From contig DAIMDW010000009.1 in the NCBI GenBank assembly GCA_036725605.1, positions 1 through 64,000 on the forward strand: a DNA stretch of 64,000 nt, in the 5' to 3' direction. The DNA comes from CALBTQ01 sp036725605. Lineage in GTDB: Bacteria; Lernaellota; Lernaellaia; Lernaellales; Lernaellaceae. A model generated the notes under the pieces. The model was not told the origin of the DNA and did not search any database. It saw nothing but the letters and a program-made list of their open reading frames with translations. Both the position numbers and the translations under genes were made by a program. The first letter of the stretch is position 1, and each line of letters opens with the position of its first letter. Below, one piece after another: positions 1 to 8,365 of this stretch.

Positions 1-219
1 CTGGACCGGCTGACTTTCCTGCTCGAGGCGGAAGCGGAGCTTGCGCTGTTCGGCGCCCCCTCGACTTCGCTCAGGGCAGGCGAGCCAATTTCCGCGCAAG
101 CCGCCGAAGAGCAGCGCCGGTACGTCACCAACTACATCGGCTCCAAGCAAAAACTGATCGACTTCATCTGGGGTTTTCCGGGAACCCCCATAACCGCGCA
201 AGTCAAGGGCATCCCCTGA
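1..219 (+). pseudogene. Remnant of adenine-specific DNA methylase (N-terminal part)
   Basis: A reading frame open at the left edge runs 72 codons to a TGA at 217-219. Its middle contains YVTNYIGSKQKLIDFIW, which resembles the conserved N-terminal block of D12-class adenine-specific DNA methyltransferases (NYIGSKxKL), normally followed by the SAM-binding FxGGS/FSGS motif. Here the frame changes to unrelated sequence (GFPGTPITAQVKGIP) and stops before any SAM motif. Upstream, the residues GAPSTSLRAGEP are encoded by a CCCTCGACTTCGCTCAGGGC-type intergenic repeat, apparently inserted in frame. I read this as a truncated, non-functional methylase fragment; the family assignment rests on one short motif. 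Confidence 0.5.
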
Positions 220-335
220 GGATTTCCGGTCCCAGTATATAGAAATTCTTCCGTGCCCGTACTTGCCCTCATTCCGCAATGAAAGGTAGGCCGCACTTCA
301 CGCGGCGGAAAAGGAATTCTGGATCCCGAATCTGG

Positions 336-502
336 GAGACTGTCGAGCAATACGCTGCAAGGCGACAAACAGCCCCGCAGGGGCGACAGAGGGTAGCCCG
401 AACCGTAAGCGTCGGGCGAAAAAGCGTTGGGCGTTATATGTTATTTGTAGCCCCCCCGTGGTTGCCCCGGTCCGGGTTGCCCTGGAAAACTAGGGACAGT
501 CC
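336..502 (-). repeat. Diverged, inverted copy of the 160-bp MITE-like element
   Basis: Starts with the same GAGACTGTCG terminus as the copies at 11001 and 47746, but in inverse orientation. It shares most of the first 85-90 bases with them (tracts such as GGCGACAAACAGCCCC and GAGGGTAGCCCG). The distal half has diverged and ends near a degraded terminus, GGGACAGTCC (493-502). Confidence 0.6.
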
Positions 503-735
503 AGGTTCGAATGAGTATCGGAGCAGGTTGGTTGGGATCGATGCCGGCCCCTTCCTCTCTCCCGCCAGGGATACACAGTGTGGTTATTATCTGAAAAAAT
601 ACAATAATATCCCTTCATATAAATACTGTAACTTGCGATTATTCCCCTTAAATCGGCGATTTCGCACTGAACGATCCGACAAGCGCGTAAAAATAAGCAA
701 AAATGGCGCAAACTTCTCGAACGTCCGTACTATTG

Positions 736-767
736 GCGTGGGACACTTTTTCCCGAGTGTCCCACGC
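736..767. repeat. Perfect 12-bp inverted repeat (hairpin)
   Basis: GCGTGGGACACT (736-747) and AGTGTCCCACGC (756-767) are exact reverse complements around an 8-nt loop. The arms contain the TGGGACA/TGTCCCA heptamer that recurs at 818, 828 and 838. It could be an operator or a hairpin; no T-tract supports a terminator. Confidence 0.6.
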
Positions 768-1025
768 TTCATTTCTATAACCCATTGATATCAAAGGAAA
801 AACAATGAATAAGCCGGTGGGACAAAGTGTCCCAAAGTGTCCCATTTATCCCATAATATGAGGATAAACCGGGACACGTAACGAGTACATGTCACCGATT
901 TTCCGATAAGGTCAGGAAGGGTATCGGCTGGTCCTGGATTTCCGCCTGCGCGGAAATGACAAAAAAGACCCCCATGCGGCTTAGCCGCCGGCCGAGGCTC
1001 CGAAAAATGAAGGTCAATCATAGGT

Positions 1026-1064
1026 CCAGGAATAATTCCTGGTAGGTCCGGGGATTATCCCTGG
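1026..1064. repeat. Two tandem 17-bp palindromes
   Basis: CCAGGAATAATTCCTGG (1026-1042) and its variant CCGGGGATTATCCCTGG (1048-1064) lie 22 nt apart, just past the 3' end of the leftward outer-membrane protein gene. The first 17-mer recurs exactly at 50346-50362, also directly after a stop codon, so this looks like a gene-end repeat. Confidence 0.6.
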
Positions 1065-1070
1065 CGTTCC

Positions 1071-2126
1071 TTAAAAGAAGTACTTCATGTTCAGCATCAG
1101 CACCAGGACCTGCTCGCTGACCTCCTCGGTTTCGGTGGTGATGCGGTAGACCGTCGCGCCCAGGTCGAGGTCCTTGCGGCCGGTGTACATGATGCCGCCG
1201 CCGATGGTCAGCGTGTCGTAGTCCTCCTCGTCGTCCTCGGTCATCTCGTAGTCGCCCTCGATCTTCAAGCCCAGGTGCAGCCGCGAAATCGGGTTGAAGT
1301 CGAAGGTGCCCACGCCGCCGAACATGAGGGTCGTCGGGGGGTCGCCCGCCTCCATCTCGAATTCGGGCGCCGCGTCGATGTCCTCCTGGAAACCGTAGTC
1401 GTAGCGCACGCCGAACTGGACGCCGAAGACCGGATGCAGCGTCTGCGCGATCAGCAGCGAGGGCCGCACGGACATCACGCTCTGGGTGATGATCGAGTCC
1501 TTCAGCTTGAGCTTGACCACGTCCTCCAGATCGTCCTCGCTGGGCAACTGCTGGGTCTCGGTGATCTCCTCGAGCAGGTCGGCGAAGTTCTGCAACAGCC
1601 GCGCGAACAGCACCGCCGGGCTGGACTGCACGCCCTGGTCGACGATGAAGTCGGCCGTCGCCGAAATGCAGGTGCCCGTTTTGTCCGACTGCCAGATCAT
1701 CAGCTTGGGAATCGCCGAGACCGTGTAAAAGCCCTGCCCGCCGTAGAGGATCGCCGTGTTCTCGTCGGCCCCGGCCAGGGCGCGACCCTCAAACACGAAT
1801 TCCAGCGAGAAGCGGTTGAGGAAGGCAAACTCGACGTCGATCATCTCGGCCAGACCCGCGGCGTTGAAGGTGTCTTCCTTCATCAGGATGATGTCGATTT
1901 CCTCGTCGAACACCGATTTGGAATAGGCATAGCCCAGCGCCACGCCGACGTTCGTGTTGGGGATGGCCATGGGAAAGGCGAACGGCCGCAAGAAGCGGTG
2001 GCCCTTGAGAATGCGGTCGGTGGGATCGGCCTTGACCTCTTTGTTCTTTTTCTTGGCCAGAGCCGCGCCGGGCAACACCAGGCAGATGATCATGACCGCC
2101 AACAGAACATAAAACGTCCGTTTCAT
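1071..2126 (-). CDS. Putative outer-membrane beta-barrel protein
   Basis: 351 residues. The start has an N-terminal signal peptide (MKRTFYVLLAVMIICLVLPG, with AALA before the mature end) and a good ribosome site (GGGGAGG upstream of ATG). The body alternates short amphipathic strands with acidic turns (for example DYDTLTIGGGIMYTG), and the protein ends in an aromatic residue (MKYFF), the usual C-terminal signature of barrels recognised by the BAM machinery. I do not recognise the exact family and no substrate can be inferred. Gram-negative outer-membrane location is inferred from signal peptide plus terminal Phe. It is transcribed away from the downstream kinase gene. Confidence 0.65.
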   Translation of the reverse strand: MKRTFYVLLAVMIICLVLPGAALAKKKNKEVKADPTDRILKGHRFLRPFAFPMAIPNTNVGVALGYAYSKSVFDEEIDIILMKEDTFNAAGLAEMIDVEFAFLNRFSLEFVFEGRALAGADENTAILYGGQGFYTVSAIPKLMIWQSDKTGTCISATADFIVDQGVQSSPAVLFARLLQNFADLLEEITETQQLPSEDDLEDVVKLKLKDSIITQSVMSVRPSLLIAQTLHPVFGVQFGVRYDYGFQEDIDAAPEFEMEAGDPPTTLMFGGVGTFDFNPISRLHLGLKIEGDYEMTEDDEEDYDTLTIGGGIMYTGRKDLDLGATVYRITTETEEVSEQVLVLMLNMKYFF

Positions 2127-2368
2127 ACGCCTACCTCCCCGTCGGAGCGTTCGTGAGTTTTTTCGAAAGTGGTTATAGGAAATATAGCATAACCAAATAT
2201 CGGGTAAACAAGCAAATTTTCGGTATTCAACAAGCGGATATCACAAAATTAAGTAAAACATTGTCGAAAGCTCGCGAGCATGGTACAAATGAGTGGGGCG
2301 ATGAGAAAAGCCGCCCGTTATCCCCGGGGCGGTTTGATGTGTAGGCACAAATAATTACAGATTGAAAA

Positions 2369-4300
2369 ATGACCGAACGGGCGAACGAGTCATTCGAAGC
2401 GTCGTGGCTTCGCATCGACAAATGGCTGGCATTGTTTATCAGCCTGGGTGCGTTGATCGCGATTTTTTTGGTCAGCCAACTGAACTATCTGTTGTTCCAC
2501 GGCTTTACCGAGGTCTTCAGCATCGTCATTGCCTGCGGCATCGGCATGTTCGCCTGGAACACGCGCCGGTACGCCGACAACAGTTTCCTGCAGGTAATCG
2601 GCGTGGCCTACATGGGCATCGCCGTCATCGACTTTACCCATACCCTCGCATACAAGGGCATGGGGGTGTTTCCCGAAAACGTAGGCTCGAATCTGGCCAC
2701 GCAATTGTGGATTTTGGCGCGGTATTTGGAAAGTCTGACCCTGATTCTGGCCACCTATTACCTGAACCGTAAAACCGACGCCTGGCGGTTTATGGTCAGT
2801 TGCATGATCCTGGTCACTGTGGCGATGGGCTTCATCTTCGTGTTCCCGATCTTCCCCGATTGTTATCGCGAAGGCGTCGGACTCACGCCGTTTAAAATCA
2901 TCAGCGAATACGTCATCTGCTGCTTGTTGCTGGTGGCCGGCATGTTGCTGTATCACCGGCGCGCCAATTTGAGTCTGGGAATTCTGGTTTACTTTGAAAT
3001 CTCGATCGTGACCACCATCGCCTCGGAACTTTGCTTCACCTATTACCATGATGTTTACGGCGTGTTGAACATGCTCGGGCACCTGCTGAAAGTCGTTTCC
3101 TACTACCTGGTTTACGTGGCAACGATTCAAACCGGCTTGGAGCGTCCGGTCTCCATGCTCTTCGTGAATCTAAAACGCAATCAGGAGGCGCTCGAGCTGG
3201 CGCGCAGCAATTTGGAAGACCGGGTCAAAGAACGCACCGCCGAGTTGCAGGAAAGCGAAAAGCGCTACCGCGACCTGATCGAGACCTCACCCAACGCCAT
3301 TTTGCTGATCGACATAAACGATAAAATCCTGCTCGCCAATCGTCAGGCCGCCGTGCTGACCGGCTACGCCTCGGCCGAGGACATGATCGGCCGGAACATC
3401 TGGGATCTACAGGCGCCCGATCAGGTCCGGATCCAGGACGGTTCGATTCTCAAACGATTGATGAACGGCGACCTGTTTGCCCTGGAATTCACGGTGCAGC
3501 GGCTGAACGGAACGCAGGTGCCGGTCGAGGTGAACCTCTCGGGCACCAAGTCGGCCGAAGGTCAGCTCGTCTCTTACGTGCTGTTGGCGCAGGACATCAC
3601 CCAACGGAAGAAACTGGCGGAAAAAGAAGCGAAATACCAACAGGATCTGCGCACCCTGGCCGCGGAACTGTCGGTCAGCGAGGAACACGAGCGACGCCGC
3701 ATCGCCGTGGGCCTGCACGACGGCATTGGGCAAAGTCTGGCGTTGTGCCGGATGAAACTCGGCGCGATGAAATCCCTCCCCGAACTGGCGCAAAAGGCGC
3801 AGTCGATCGAGCAGATCGACAACCTGCTGGCCGGCATCATCGCCGATACCCGCTCGCTGACCTTCGAACTGAGCCCGCCGATCCTTTACGAATTGGGCCT
3901 GGCGCCGGCGCTGACCTGGCTGGCGGAAAAAACGTCCGCCGAATACAACCTGAACGTCTCGGTAATCGACAACGCCCATGCCATCGAATTTCCGGAGGAT
4001 CTTCGCGTATTTCTTTTCCATGCGGCGCGTGAGCTGGTGCACAACGTCACCAAACACGCCAAAGCCGATCAGGTGGAGATTCGGCTGGAACTGGACGACG
4101 GCCGTTTCAATCTGCGCGTATTCGACAACGGCATCGGGTATCTGAAAGAGCCGCAACCGACCAAGGAAGGGTTCGGCTTGTTCTATATTCGCGAACGATT
4201 GCGGCATCTTGGCGGTCAATTGACCATGGCCACGGCGCAAGGATCCGGGTGCGCAGTGACCATCTCCGTTCCATGGAAGGAAAACGGCAAGACACTATAA
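2369..4300 (+). CDS. Membrane sensor histidine kinase (MASE3-PAS-HisKA_3-HATPase)
   Basis: 643 residues. Residues about 20-255 form a multi-pass membrane region typical of MASE3 sensors (segments such as LALFISLGALIAIFLVSQL and SIVIACGIGMFAW). A short coiled linker (about 262-290) leads to a PAS domain (about 292-410), then a NarX-type dimerisation domain with the phospho-acceptor in GLHDGIGQ (His near residue 450), and a C-terminal ATPase domain with DNGIGY and GFGLFYIRERL. It presumably autophosphorylates and passes phosphate to the response regulator 12 bases downstream. The input signal is unknown. ATG at 2369 has only a weak ribosome site; no better in-frame start lies nearby. Confidence 0.9.
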   Translation: MTERANESFEASWLRIDKWLALFISLGALIAIFLVSQLNYLLFHGFTEVFSIVIACGIGMFAWNTRRYADNSFLQVIGVAYMGIAVIDFTHTLAYKGMGVFPENVGSNLATQLWILARYLESLTLILATYYLNRKTDAWRFMVSCMILVTVAMGFIFVFPIFPDCYREGVGLTPFKIISEYVICCLLLVAGMLLYHRRANLSLGILVYFEISIVTTIASELCFTYYHDVYGVLNMLGHLLKVVSYYLVYVATIQTGLERPVSMLFVNLKRNQEALELARSNLEDRVKERTAELQESEKRYRDLIETSPNAILLIDINDKILLANRQAAVLTGYASAEDMIGRNIWDLQAPDQVRIQDGSILKRLMNGDLFALEFTVQRLNGTQVPVEVNLSGTKSAEGQLVSYVLLAQDITQRKKLAEKEAKYQQDLRTLAAELSVSEEHERRRIAVGLHDGIGQSLALCRMKLGAMKSLPELAQKAQSIEQIDNLLAGIIADTRSLTFELSPPILYELGLAPALTWLAEKTSAEYNLNVSVIDNAHAIEFPEDLRVFLFHAARELVHNVTKHAKADQVEIRLELDDGRFNLRVFDNGIGYLKEPQPTKEGFGLFYIRERLRHLGGQLTMATAQGSGCAVTISVPWKENGKTL

Positions 4301-4312
4301 GGAGATGTAATT

Positions 4313-4966
4313 ATGACCATTCGTGTATTGCTGGCCGACGATCATCAAATCATTCGGGAAGGATTGCGCTCTCTGTTGACCGACCAAAAGGACATCGAGG
4401 TCGTCGCCGAGGCCGATACCGGCCGTAGCGCCCTCAATTATGTGGAAAAGATGCGCCCCGACGTCATTTTGATGGACATCGCCATGCCCGACATCAACGG
4501 CATCGAAGCCACCCGGCAAATCAAGGCGGCCAACCCGGAAATCCGGATTTTGGCCCTTTCGATGCATTCGGACCAGCGGTTTGTCGGCGATATGCTGCGC
4601 GCCGGAGCCACCGGGTATCTGCTCAAGGATTGCGCCGGCGCGGAATTGGTTCAGGCGATTCGCACGGTGTATGCCGGCAAGGTCTACCTGAGCCCGTCGA
4701 TCGCCGGGATCGTCACCGAAGGATTCATCAATCCGGCGAGCGCCGTGGGCGTCGACGCCCGGCAGGTTTTAACGGTCCGCGAGTTGGAAGTCGTGCAGTT
4801 ATTGGCCGAGGGTTTGTCGACCAAAGAGGTCGCCTTCAAGCTGAATGTCAGCATTAAAACAGTGGAAACCCACCGGAAGAATATCTTTGATAAATTGAGC
4901 CTGAGCAGCATCGCCGAACTCACCAAATATGCCATTCGCGAAGGACTAACCTCCCTTGAATTCTAA
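4313..4966 (+). CDS. NarL/LuxR-family response regulator
   Basis: 217 residues. The receiver domain (about 1-120) has the acidic pair near residues 9-10 and the phospho-acceptor Asp55 in VILMDIAMPD, with the conserved Lys in LLKDC. A LuxR-type helix-turn-helix occupies about 150-215 (LTVRELEVVQLLAEGLSTKE, then KTVETHRKNI). A strong ribosome site (AAGGAG) precedes the ATG, and the gene follows the histidine kinase by 12 bp, so the two form a two-component system. Targets cannot be read from this window; the downstream 670-bp spacer and Asp-rich lipoprotein gene are possible but unproven. Confidence 0.93.
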   Translation: MTIRVLLADDHQIIREGLRSLLTDQKDIEVVAEADTGRSALNYVEKMRPDVILMDIAMPDINGIEATRQIKAANPEIRILALSMHSDQRFVGDMLRAGATGYLLKDCAGAELVQAIRTVYAGKVYLSPSIAGIVTEGFINPASAVGVDARQVLTVRELEVVQLLAEGLSTKEVAFKLNVSIKTVETHRKNIFDKLSLSSIAELTKYAIREGLTSLEF

Positions 4967-5642
4967 TTCAAATTTGAATGTTTGTTCATCTCAGGGATTT
5001 CGTAGGTAACAATCAGGGATTGCCCGATATTTTTATTCCCTCCACTGGTCGATAGTATAAGCATCCGAAGCCTTCCTGTTGGGGGGATACAATGCAGGCC
5101 GAACTCGTTTATAAAAATATGATCTGTACCTTTTCGCCGCCATATTCATATGCGGAGACGACTCCGCCGGTGTTTATTCATCGCCCGGAAATTAATAAAA
5201 AGAAGGTGCTTTTCATTCCCTTTTTATTCCTCATCAACTGTCACGGAATCGCTCGGCGATTGGTTCACCACGCCGAGTGGATTGGCGGGAGAAAATTCGC
5301 ACCTCCTTCCGGTCGGACTACCTTTCCGCTGATCGCAGTCGGTGAGGAACTGTAGAAAAAGTAAGAATAAAAAAATACGATAGAAAATGATGGCTGAATA
5401 AAAAAAGTGATTGCCCTTCATGGCTATGGGCCATGAAGGGCGCCCTCATCGCCCAAAAAAATGCCCAATTCACATCATACCGGCAGCGCCAAGCTGCCGG
5501 TAACCTTCTTTTAATTGTATTTCCATATGCAAATTGAAAAAAAATATGCTACTGAATAAGTACCAATAAATATTTGGCGTCAAATCAATAGGTTTTATAA
5601 CTAATAAACTGTTCTTTTCAGGCTATATTCTGGGAGACGGAA
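4967..5642. other. AT-rich intergenic stretch with two hairpins
   Basis: About 675 bases. A possible ORF at 5092 has no recognisable product. Two perfect hairpins are visible: GCCCTTCATGG/CCATGAAGGGC (5413-5441), followed by T-rich sequence on the minus strand, and ACCGGCAGC/GCTGCCGGT (5479-5501), followed by a T-rich run on the plus strand. The promoter for the lipoprotein at 5643 probably lies in the AT-rich 5520-5630 segment. Confidence 0.5.
5479..5513 (+). terminator. Possible rho-independent terminator
   Basis: A 9-bp GC-rich stem (5479-5487 with 5493-5501) and a 5-nt loop, followed by AACCTTCTTTT. It lies about 500 bases past the response-regulator stop, so its link to that operon is loose. 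Confidence 0.4.
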
Positions 5643-8252
5643 ATGAAATCAATACTTGCACTTCTACTAATTGCCGGTATCGCCATTTTCGCCGGCGCCG
5701 CCTGCGACGACGATGACGATGACGACGTTCCCCGTATGGATGACGACACGTCCGACGGCGATGATGACGACGATTTTGTTCCACCCGATGACGATGACGA
5801 CGATGATGACACCACGGACGACGACACATCGGACGACGACACGACCGACGATGACACCACGGATGACGATACAACCGACGACGATACCACCGACGACGAC
5901 ACCACCGACGACGACACATCGGACGACGACACATCGGACGACGATACAACCGACGACGATACGACCGACGATGACACCACGGATGACGATACAACCGACG
6001 ACGATACCACGGATGACGATACAACCGACGACGATACGACCGACGACGACACCACTGATGACGATACAACCGACGACGATACAACCGACGACGATACCAC
6101 CGACGACGACACCACGGATGATGATACCGCCGACGACGATACCGCTGACGATGATACCGCCGACGATGACACCGCTGACGACGACACCGCTGACGATGAT
6201 ACCGCCGACGACGATACCGCCGACGATGACACCGCTGACGATGACACTGCCGACGACGATACCGCCGACGATGACACCGCCGACGACGACATGGTCGAAA
6301 TCGAAGTGGTCGAGGGTGGAGCTCCCGGCGCCGCCGGCATCGCCTTGGGGATCCTCAGCGACGACAGGTGCTTGATTGCGGCAACCAACTGCCGCGATTT
6401 GGTTCTGTACAGCGATTCCGTCGTCGACCTATGGTCGGGAATGGAATTGATCGATATTTACGCCGAATATCCCGCCATGGCGGTCGACGGCAGCGACCAT
6501 CTTCACATCGCCTACTACGACAACTACAACTATGATCTGAAATACGCCACCGATGCTTCCGGCGATTGGGTGACCACGACGTTGGATCAGCCCGGCGATA
6601 TAGGTTTGAATCCGTCATTGGCTCTCGACAGCGCCGGCAAGGTGCACATTTCCTATTTCGACAACGGCAATTCACGGCTCAAGTACGCGACCAACGCTTC
6701 GGGCTCCTGGGCTGTTTCCGCCGTGTTGGCGTCGGGTTCGCAATCCGGATATTACAGCGACATCGCGATCGACAGCGCGGACGATCCGCACATTGTTTTC
6801 GAGCAAGGCGGTTATCTGATGTACACGGTTTGGTCCGACGCCGACGGGTGGACGACCGAAACCATCGACGACGCATCGATCTTCGGCTACGTCGCCCTCG
6901 TCCTGGACAGCAGCGATTATGCGCACATCTCGTACTACGACTTCAACAACACCGATCTGTATTATGCGACGAACCTGTCCGGCTCGTGGGTGACGACCAA
7001 CATCGATTCCACCAGCAACACCGGCAAATACACCGATATTGTTCTGGACGATGATGAATATGTGCACATCAGCTACCAATACTATTCGACTAGTGATTTA
7101 CGTCATGCCACCAACGCCAGCGGCAGTTGGGTGGTGGAAGATATCGACACAACCTTAAACGCCGGATACAACACGCGGATCGCGCTGGACAGCGGCAACC
7201 ATTTGCATATCGCCGCGCACACGGATTTCCGGGGCGCCCTGCGTCACTATTACTATAACTCCACCTGGATGACCGAGGATGTGGCCGATGACGGCATCTA
7301 CGGTCAATACAACGCACTGGCCGTCGACAGCACCGGCGTCGTGCATATGAGTTACTTCGACCGCCTCAACACCGATCTGCGTTACGCCAACAATTCCGTC
7401 GACGGTTGGACGGCCGAAACGGTCGATGCCGACGGCAGCTACACCGACATCGCCATCGACTCAAACGACAAAGCGCATATCAGCTACTTCTACGGTTCGC
7501 CGTTGGACGCCTTGAAGTACGCCACCAACGCCTCCGGCTCCTGGGTGGCCGAAGCGGTCGACGATTCCGATGCGATCGTGGGCAAGGAATCGCGTTTGGC
7601 TCTGGATTCCAACAACAAGGCGCACATTGCTTATCAAAACGACACCGATCACGGCATTAAATACGCGACCAACTCTTCCGGTTCGTGGGTAACCGAAACC
7701 ATTCAATCGACCAACTCCGCCCGTCCCGACATCGCGATGGACTCCAACAACTTCGCCCATGTGTGCTACTACGACAGCGGCAACCTCGATCTGATTTACG
7801 CGACCAACACCTCCGACTCCTGGGTATCGATGACGATCGAGGACGACGGCAGCGTCGGTTACTACTGTTCAATTGCCGTCGATGCGTCCAACCACATTCA
7901 CATCGCTTATCCCATGCAAAGCACGGCCCAGTTGCATTACGCCACCAATGCCTCCGGCGTTTGGATCGCCGAAACGGTCGACACCGGCATCAGCTATGCC
8001 TTGCCGAGCATCAAGGTCGATAACAGCGGATTTGTGCACATCCTGTATCAGGACAACCTTCGCAAAGACCTGCTGTACGCAACGAACATGACCGGCTCCT
8101 GGGTCAGCGCCAACATCGACTGGGCCGGCGCCATCCAGCAATCTTTTGGATTCGACATCACCAACAGCGATGCGATGGCCCACGCCTCGATCTTCGTCAA
8201 TGGAACGCTGCTCTACGAAACCTTCCCGTTGGGATATGACGCAACAAAATAA
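5643..8252 (+). CDS. Large lipoprotein: Asp-rich pentapeptide stalk plus repeat (propeller-like) domain
   Basis: 869 residues. A lipoprotein signal ends in FAGAAC (lipobox Cys near residue 21). It is followed by a very acidic stalk to about residue 218, made mostly of some 32 five-residue units of the form T(T/S/A)DDD. The rest contains about a dozen 45-50-residue repeats with the recurring pattern LDS...AHISYYD...DLKYATNASGSWV, probably a beta-propeller or related repeat fold exposed on the surface. No catalytic motif is seen. The ribosome site GGGAGA lies just before ATG 5643. A strong terminator follows at 8271. The stalk may act as a charged, calcium-binding spacer; that is inference. Confidence 0.85.
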   Translation: MKSILALLLIAGIAIFAGAACDDDDDDDVPRMDDDTSDGDDDDDFVPPDDDDDDDDTTDDDTSDDDTTDDDTTDDDTTDDDTTDDDTTDDDTSDDDTSDDDTTDDDTTDDDTTDDDTTDDDTTDDDTTDDDTTDDDTTDDDTTDDDTTDDDTTDDDTTDDDTADDDTADDDTADDDTADDDTADDDTADDDTADDDTADDDTADDDTADDDTADDDMVEIEVVEGGAPGAAGIALGILSDDRCLIAATNCRDLVLYSDSVVDLWSGMELIDIYAEYPAMAVDGSDHLHIAYYDNYNYDLKYATDASGDWVTTTLDQPGDIGLNPSLALDSAGKVHISYFDNGNSRLKYATNASGSWAVSAVLASGSQSGYYSDIAIDSADDPHIVFEQGGYLMYTVWSDADGWTTETIDDASIFGYVALVLDSSDYAHISYYDFNNTDLYYATNLSGSWVTTNIDSTSNTGKYTDIVLDDDEYVHISYQYYSTSDLRHATNASGSWVVEDIDTTLNAGYNTRIALDSGNHLHIAAHTDFRGALRHYYYNSTWMTEDVADDGIYGQYNALAVDSTGVVHMSYFDRLNTDLRYANNSVDGWTAETVDADGSYTDIAIDSNDKAHISYFYGSPLDALKYATNASGSWVAEAVDDSDAIVGKESRLALDSNNKAHIAYQNDTDHGIKYATNSSGSWVTETIQSTNSARPDIAMDSNNFAHVCYYDSGNLDLIYATNTSDSWVSMTIEDDGSVGYYCSIAVDASNHIHIAYPMQSTAQLHYATNASGVWIAETVDTGISYALPSIKVDNSGFVHILYQDNLRKDLLYATNMTGSWVSANIDWAGAIQQSFGFDITNSDAMAHASIFVNGTLLYETFPLGYDATK
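5806..6290 (+). repeat. 15-bp coding minisatellite (about 32 units)
   Basis: Tandem 15-bp units of the type ACN-ACN-GAC-GAC-GAY encode TTDDD/TSDDD/TADDD. The first two thirds are TT or TS units and the last eleven are all TA units, so the array looks like two separate expansions. Copy number is likely to vary between strains. Confidence 0.85.
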
Positions 8253-8270
8253 CCAACCAACAGCCGCCAC

Positions 8271-8302
8271 GAAGCCGGGGTGTAGCGCCCCGGCTTCTTT
8301 TT
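8271..8302 (+). terminator. Rho-independent terminator
   Basis: GAAGCCGGGG (8271-8280) pairs exactly with CCCCGGCTTC (8288-8297) around a 7-nt loop, followed by five T. It ends the transcript of the large Asp-rich lipoprotein. Confidence 0.9.
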
Positions 8303-8365
8303 AATCTCAACCTAACTTGACATTCCGCGCTCGTGGACATGCAATAAAACGCGAGGGAGGAAAGC

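Larger units (their letters stand above)
220..1070. other. Intergenic stretch with decayed repeats and no convincing gene
   Basis: About 850 bases without a credible coding frame. It holds a diverged inverted copy of a 160-bp MITE-like element (about 336-502), a cluster of TGTCCCA/TGGGACA heptamers (739-876) including a 12-bp perfect hairpin, a common TTTCCGCctgcGCGGAAA-type palindrome near 940, and two tandem 17-bp palindromes (1026-1064) just past the stop of the leftward outer-membrane protein gene. The short ORFs here follow these repeats and show no family resemblance. Confidence 0.6.

Noticed and set aside
279..788. 169-codon frame in the left spacer
   Set aside because: It runs through the decayed MITE copy and the TGTCCCA cluster; composition and content follow the repeats.
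5092..5355. 87-codon frame after the response regulator
   Set aside because: No ribosome site of note beyond a G-run, no signal peptide or motif, and no neighbour support.
5806..6290. CRISPR array
   Set aside because: The regular 15-bp periodicity is coding (Thr-x-Asp-Asp-Asp) with no unique spacers. No other array-like repeat exists in the window and no cas genes are present.
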